7,942 bases of DNA, taken from Anaeromyxobacteraceae bacterium. Its GTDB lineage: Bacteria > Myxococcota > Myxococcia > Myxococcales > Anaeromyxobacteraceae. The translations under genes were made by a program, and so were the position numbers. Numbering within the stretch: the stretch's first letter is position 1; every line of letters begins with the position of its first letter. Below, piece after piece: positions 4,976 to 7,942 of the stretch. The notes under the pieces are model-generated. The model had not been told where the DNA came from and searched no databases. It saw only the letters and a list, made by a program, of their open reading frames with translations. The stretch spans positions 1 through 7,942 of the forward strand of contig DAIEMM010000271.1 of the NCBI GenBank assembly GCA_027349605.1, in the 5' to 3' direction.

Positions 4976-6641
4976 GTGGAGCGGAGGAGCCGTACGCCTT
5001 CAGCTTCCGCTTGAGCGTCGCCAGCCCGATGCCGAGGTCGGAGGCGGCGCGGGTCCGGTTGCCTCCCGCCTCCTCGACCGCGGCGAGGATGTACTCGCGC
5101 TCGACGTCCTCGAGCGGCCGCGTCCGGCCGGAGGGGCGAGGGCGCGGCATCGCCGATCGGAGCTCCTCGGGAAGGTCCTCCACGTCCACCCGGTTCCCGG
5201 CGCACAGCGCCACCGCGTGCTCCACGGCGTTCTGCACCTCCCGGACGTTCCCCGGCCAGACGTGGCGGAGCAGCTGATCGGCGGCGCGAGGGGTGAAGCC
5301 TGTGACCTTCCGGCCCATGCGCTTCGCGGTCTCGGCGAGGAACACCCGGGCGAGCGGCAGGACGTCCTCGGGGCGCTCGCGGAGCGGCGGCACGCGCAGC
5401 TCGATGACCCGGAGCCGGTAGAAGAGGTCCTGGCGGAACCTCCCCCCCGCGACGTCGTCGGCCAGGTTGCGGTTGGTGGCGGCGACGATGCGGACGTCCA
5501 CCGGGCGTGAACGGTTCTCCCCCACGCGCCGGATCTCCCGCTCCTGGAGCGCCCGCAGGAGCTTCACCTGCATCCCGGGGCTGATCTCCCCGATCTCGTC
5601 GAGGAAGAGGGTCCCGCCGTTCGCGGACTCGAAGAGGCCCGGGCGCTCGCGGTCGGCGCCGGTGAAGGCCCCGCGGGCGTGGCCGAAGAGCTCGCTCTCC
5701 AGGAGGGTCTCGGTGACGGCTCCGCAGTTCACGCCCACGAAGGGACGCCCGGCGCGGGGCGACTCGTCGTGGATGAGCCGGGCGATGCGCTCCTTCCCGA
5801 CGCCGCTCTCGCCGGTGATGAGCGCGGTGGACTCGACCCGGGCGACGCGGAGCGCCAGGTCGAGGACGCGGTGCATCGCCTCGCTGCGCACGACGAGCCC
5901 AGAGCGCTCCTCCGCGCCGGGCGCGATCCGGGCGAGCTCCTGGCGGCGGGTGCGCAGGAGCTTCTCGGTGGCGCGGAGCGCCGTCGTGACCCCCTTCAGC
6001 GCCGAGTCGAGGCACACCTTGTCGTAGAACGGGAGGTGGGACTCGATCTCGGGGCCCCAGTCCTCCCGGAAGCGCCCGATCAGGCTGCAGTGCGGATCGC
6101 CCTTTCCCTGGCAGCGGTCCTCGATGCAGGTGACCTCACGGCCGTTCGCGAAGGAGAGGTAGCCGCTCGCGAACCCGGTCAACGTCCAGCACACCGGCTC
6201 GTCGGCTAGTCCCATGTGGAGTAGGTGCTGCTCCGCCTCGTAGGACTCCCGCCAGACGTTGTGGACGAACGGCTCCGGTCCGTCGCTCCAGGGCTGGGCC
6301 GGTTGCTCGATGATCACGAACCCGCGCAGCATGTGGAGCCGCCCCCCGGCGATCCGCCACTCCCGCTCGGTCTCCCACGGGAACTCGGAGCGGAGACTCT
6401 CCGCGGTTCGCCAGCCGTGGGCGTACCCGATGCGCGTGAGGATGCCGCGAGCCGCAGTGAAGCCCAGGGCCTCGACGAGCTCCTTCCGGAGGATGCCGAG
6501 CGCCACGGCGTCGAAGAGGAGCACGCGCTCCCCGCCGAACCGGATGACCCCACCCCGCGGGTCGAAGGAGAGGAGCTCGCGAAGGTCGAGGTCGGTGGCG
6601 CGCAGGGTCCCTCCGGGTCGAATCGAGCCGGATCGTATCAA
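4962..6641 (-). CDS. Sigma-54-dependent transcriptional activator with XylR_N and V4R sensor domains (XylR/DmpR type)
   Basis: 559 aa from TTG at 6641. Order: XylR_N domain (about 18-115; FGGERVLLFDAVALGILRKE aligns with the 'LGEQRMLL' start of DmpR/XylR), V4R domain (about 135-190; PVCWTLTGFASGY, then CIEDRCQGKGDPHC), a linker helix (210-245), the AAA+ sigma-54 domain (about 250-480) and a Fis-type helix-turn-helix (528-549, NRTRAASDLGIGLATLKRKL). Walker A is GESGVGKE (277-284), the sigma-54 contact loop is GAFTGA (324-329), Walker B GTLFLDE (343-349). All ATPase motifs are intact, so it should activate sigma-54 promoters once its sensor binds a ligand; in known members the ligands are phenols or alkylbenzenes. 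The start is uncertain: codon bias becomes gene-like only after GGAGG at 6610-6614, beyond which the first possible start is a CTG at 6603-6605. It is divergent from the YceI cluster and probably controls it. Confidence 0.93.
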   Translation of the reverse strand: MIRSGSIRPGGTLRATDLDLRELLSFDPRGGVIRFGGERVLLFDAVALGILRKELVEALGFTAARGILTRIGYAHGWRTAESLRSEFPWETEREWRIAGGRLHMLRGFVIIEQPAQPWSDGPEPFVHNVWRESYEAEQHLLHMGLADEPVCWTLTGFASGYLSFANGREVTCIEDRCQGKGDPHCSLIGRFREDWGPEIESHLPFYDKVCLDSALKGVTTALRATEKLLRTRRQELARIAPGAEERSGLVVRSEAMHRVLDLALRVARVESTALITGESGVGKERIARLIHDESPRAGRPFVGVNCGAVTETLLESELFGHARGAFTGADRERPGLFESANGGTLFLDEIGEISPGMQVKLLRALQEREIRRVGENRSRPVDVRIVAATNRNLADDVAGGRFRQDLFYRLRVIELRVPPLRERPEDVLPLARVFLAETAKRMGRKVTGFTPRAADQLLRHVWPGNVREVQNAVEHAVALCAGNRVDVEDLPEELRSAMPRPRPSGRTRPLEDVEREYILAAVEEAGGNRTRAASDLGIGLATLKRKLKAYGSSAPPSGE

Positions 6642-6655
6642 TATGAGCCGGTCGG
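6625..6655 (+). repeat. Direct repeat GAGCCGG spaced 20 bp, candidate activator-binding site
   Basis: GAGCCGG occurs at 6625-6631 and 6645-6651, each followed closely by TCG, 20 bp (about two helical turns) apart. It lies roughly 90-115 bp upstream of the predicted sigma-54 start, the usual distance for an enhancer-binding activator. It overlaps the 5' end of the regulator gene, so binding could also affect the regulator's own expression. Repeat seen directly; role inferred. Confidence 0.35.
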
Positions 6656-6714
6656 GCGATCCGCAGGGAAAGTCGATGCGAGAGATCCCGGGTGCTTGCG
6701 CGGGTCCCGCCCTC

Positions 6715-6729
6715 GGCCCGCCGCCTGCA
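6715..6729 (+). promoter_or_regulatory. Predicted sigma-54 (-24/-12) promoter of the YceI-hemerythrin-dioxygenase cluster
   Basis: GGCCCGCCGCCTGCA matches the core consensus GGCACG-N4-TTGCA at 9 of 11 defined positions, with the obligatory GG and GC exactly 10 bases apart. The T before GG is replaced by C. A transcript would start near 6740, leaving a 36-base leader with the AAGGAG ribosome site at 6763-6768. GG-N10-GC is frequent by chance in GC-rich DNA, but here it faces away from a sigma-54 activator gene and sits at the right distance from the first gene of the cluster. Confidence 0.45.
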
Positions 6730-6775
6730 ATCCCTCCTTTCGAAGCCCACCACGGGCAACACAAGGAGAACGGGC

Positions 6776-7324
6776 ATGGCTCAGCAGAACTGGCAGGTCG
6801 ACGGCGCGCACTCGGCGGTGAACCTCACCGTCCGGCACATGGTCATCTCCAAGGTCCGCGGCCACTTCGCAAAGTGGAACGCGAGGCTGGCGCTCGACAT
6901 GGGCGACCTCACGAAGTCCTCGGTCGAGGTCGAGATCGAGGCGGCGAGCATCGAGACCGGCGTCGCCGAGCGCGACGCGCACCTCAGGTCCCCCGACTTC
7001 CTCGACGCCGGGAAGTACCCCACCCTCCGCTACCGCAGCCGGCGCGTAGAGGTGGTCTCGAAGGACCGGATCCGCGTCGTCGGCGACCTGACCATCCGCG
7101 ACGTGACCCGGGAGGTGCCGCTCGACGTCGAGGTCGGCGGCCAGGGCAAGGATCCGTGGGGCAACGTGCGCGCCGGCTTCGCCGCGACCACGTCGATCAA
7201 CCGCAAGGACTTCGGCCTCACCTGGAACCAGGCGCTCGAGACCGGCGGCGTGCTCGTGGCCGACCGCGTCGACATCGAGATCGAGATCGAGGCCGTCCAG
7301 CAGGCGGCGGCGAAGGTCGCGTAG
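6776..7324 (+). CDS. YceI family lipocalin-like protein
   Basis: 182 aa, the normal family length. YceI proteins are lipocalin-like eight-stranded barrels that bind long isoprenoid or polyprenyl lipids such as quinones. Family motifs are all present: WQVDGAHSAVNLTVRHM (6-22) with ISKVRGHF, AERDAHLRSPDFLDAGKYPT (64-83), VGDLTIRDVTREV (102-114) and the C-terminal INRKDFGLTWNQALE with GGVLVADRVDIEIE. The N-terminus MAQQNWQV goes straight into the first strand, so unlike E. coli YceI there is no signal peptide and the protein should be cytoplasmic. The ATG at 6776 has AAGGAG seven bases upstream. It is the first gene of a cluster, 10 bp before the hemerythrin gene. Ligand not known. Confidence 0.95.
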   Translation: MAQQNWQVDGAHSAVNLTVRHMVISKVRGHFAKWNARLALDMGDLTKSSVEVEIEAASIETGVAERDAHLRSPDFLDAGKYPTLRYRSRRVEVVSKDRIRVVGDLTIRDVTREVPLDVEVGGQGKDPWGNVRAGFAATTSINRKDFGLTWNQALETGGVLVADRVDIEIEIEAVQQAAAKVA

Positions 7325-7334
7325 GGGAGGGCCG

Positions 7335-7757
7335 GTGACCCTCTGCCCGCAACTCCGGCGCCTCTCCGCCTGCCACGCCCGGTGGCTGGCCGACGGCAGG
7401 CGCAGGCGGGGGAAGTGCGTCGACGAGCAGTGCGCCCGCCTCCTCGCCGCCTGGGACCAGGAGATGAACGCGCACTGTCGCGCGGAGGAGGAGGTCCTGC
7501 TCCCCGAGCTGACCCGCCACGTCCCCGAGACGGACGCGCTCGTGGTCTTCACCCTCGGCGATCACGTGGTGCTCCGGCGGCTCGCCCGGGAGCTGCGGGT
7601 CGCCGGGGACGCGGCACGGCCCGCGGCGCTCGCGAGGTTCCTCGAGAAGCTCGAGGAGCACTTCCGGTTCGAGGAGCGGACGCTGATCCCCGTGCTCCAG
7701 GAGACGATCGGCTGCGACCGGCTGGCCTCGCTCGCCGACGAGATGGCCCGATGGTAG
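7335..7757 (+). CDS. Hemerythrin-like (HHE cation-binding) domain protein
   Basis: 140 aa, a single four-helix-bundle domain. The expected diiron ligands are visible in order: H14 in helix A (LSACHARWL), H47 and E51 (HCRAE), H77 (LGDHVVLRRL) and H109 and E113 (HFRFE), i.e. two HxxxE pairs plus single histidines. Such proteins bind O2, NO or iron, or act in redox or oxygen sensing. Starts at GTG 7335 with GGGGAGG (7324-7330) four bases upstream, the SD overlapping the YceI stop codon, so translation is coupled to the gene before. The N-terminal half has four cysteines (C4, C13, C28, C33), an extra feature whose role I cannot state. It lies between YceI and the dioxygenase in one transcript; an iron or oxygen-related service to the dioxygenase is a guess. 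Confidence 0.88.
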   Translation: MTLCPQLRRLSACHARWLADGRRRRGKCVDEQCARLLAAWDQEMNAHCRAEEEVLLPELTRHVPETDALVVFTLGDHVVLRRLARELRVAGDAARPAALARFLEKLEEHFRFEERTLIPVLQETIGCDRLASLADEMARW

Positions 7758-7801
7758 GCCCCACCCGGCAGGAGCCACAGGCGAGCGCGCGGGGAGCGCG
7801 C

Positions 7802-7942
7802 ATGCCGGTCGTCTTCGTGGGGCATGGCTCGCCCATGAACGCGATCGAGGACAATCCCTGGAGCCGGGGCTTTCGCGGTCTCGCGAAGCTCCTGCCGCGA
7901 CCGAGGGCCATCCTCGCCATCTCGGCCCACTGGTACGTGGCG
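7802..7942 (+). CDS. ygiD: Extradiol ring-cleavage dioxygenase, YgiD/4,5-DOPA dioxygenase family (3' truncated by window)
   Basis: Only the first 47 residues are in the window. VFVGHGSPMNAIEDN, LPRPRAILAISAHW match the start of the LigB-superfamily DOPA dioxygenases (E. coli YgiD reads similarly: LFLGHGSPMNVLEDN and SAHW). These enzymes open catechol-type rings next to the hydroxyls using a metal; H8 in GHGS and H43 in SAHW are metal-site residues in the family. The ATG at 7802 has GGGGAG five bases upstream and is preferred; an in-frame ATG at 7751 would add 17 residues (MVGPTRQEPQ...) and overlap the hemerythrin stop by 7 bp. It is the third gene of the cluster that begins at 6776. Substrate and whether the active site is complete cannot be judged from the fragment. 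Confidence 0.9.
   Translation, partial: MPVVFVGHGSPMNAIEDNPWSRGFRGLAKLLPRPRAILAISAHWYVA

Noticed and set aside
3580..6015. 811-aa minus-strand open frame
   Set aside because: It runs antisense through the transporter and in the wrong frame through the sigma-54 regulator; the translation is low-complexity Arg/Pro/Gly/Glu, typical of shadow frames in GC-rich DNA.
6638..7552. 304-aa minus-strand frame opposite YceI and hemerythrin genes
   Set aside because: Antisense to two proteins with complete family motifs; no recognisable domain.
1..7942. CRISPR arrays, insertion sequences, tRNA or rRNA genes
   Set aside because: No regularly spaced identical repeats, transposase motifs, terminal inverted repeats or RNA-gene signatures were seen on either strand.

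Overview
The window is very GC-rich (codon third positions are almost all G or C in the real genes). Its gene content fits a GC-rich proteobacterium or myxobacterium, with Anaeromyxobacter-like Myxococcota as my best guess from style alone: outer-membrane barrels, an enhancer-binding protein with a XylR-type sensor, frequent Shine-Dalgarno motifs and some TTG/GTG starts. I see no mobile elements, CRISPR arrays, tRNA or rRNA genes.

Layout. (1) 1-399: the 3' end of a glycerophosphodiester phosphodiesterase, coupled by an ATGA overlap to a 69-aa protein of unknown function. (2) 397-1941, minus strand: a two-gene operon with a secreted, Gln/Arg-rich, coiled-coil protein of unknown family followed by an outer-membrane beta-barrel-like protein carrying a Gly/Thr/Pro low-complexity segment. 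(3) 1942-2276: a 335-bp divergent control region with repeated GGGTCA boxes. (4) 2277-2624, plus: a 115-aa orphan protein, ended by a strong hairpin at 2640-2673. (5) 2698-3576, minus: acyl-CoA thioesterase II (TesB), divergent from (6) 3646-4932, plus: a 12-helix major facilitator transporter. (7) 4962-6641, minus: a sigma-54-dependent activator with XylR_N and V4R sensor domains, an AAA+ domain and a Fis-type helix-turn-helix. (8) 6776-7942, plus: a tight cluster of a YceI-family protein, a hemerythrin-like (HHE) protein and the start of a LigB-type extradiol dioxygenase (YgiD/DOPA dioxygenase family).

The most coherent story is the right-hand third. A XylR/DmpR-type regulator, a class that senses aromatic compounds, is transcribed away from a three-gene cluster ending in an aromatic ring-cleaving dioxygenase family member. 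The intergenic space holds a good match to a -24/-12 sigma-54 promoter pointing at the cluster and a 20-bp-spaced direct repeat at a plausible activator distance. A regulated aromatic-response module (lipocalin-like binding protein, diiron protein, dioxygenase) is inferred, not shown.

The left half is less certain in function. The secreted coiled-coil/beta-barrel pair, the 69-aa and 115-aa proteins are supported as genes by codon-position GC bias, start sites and signal peptides, but I cannot assign functions to them.
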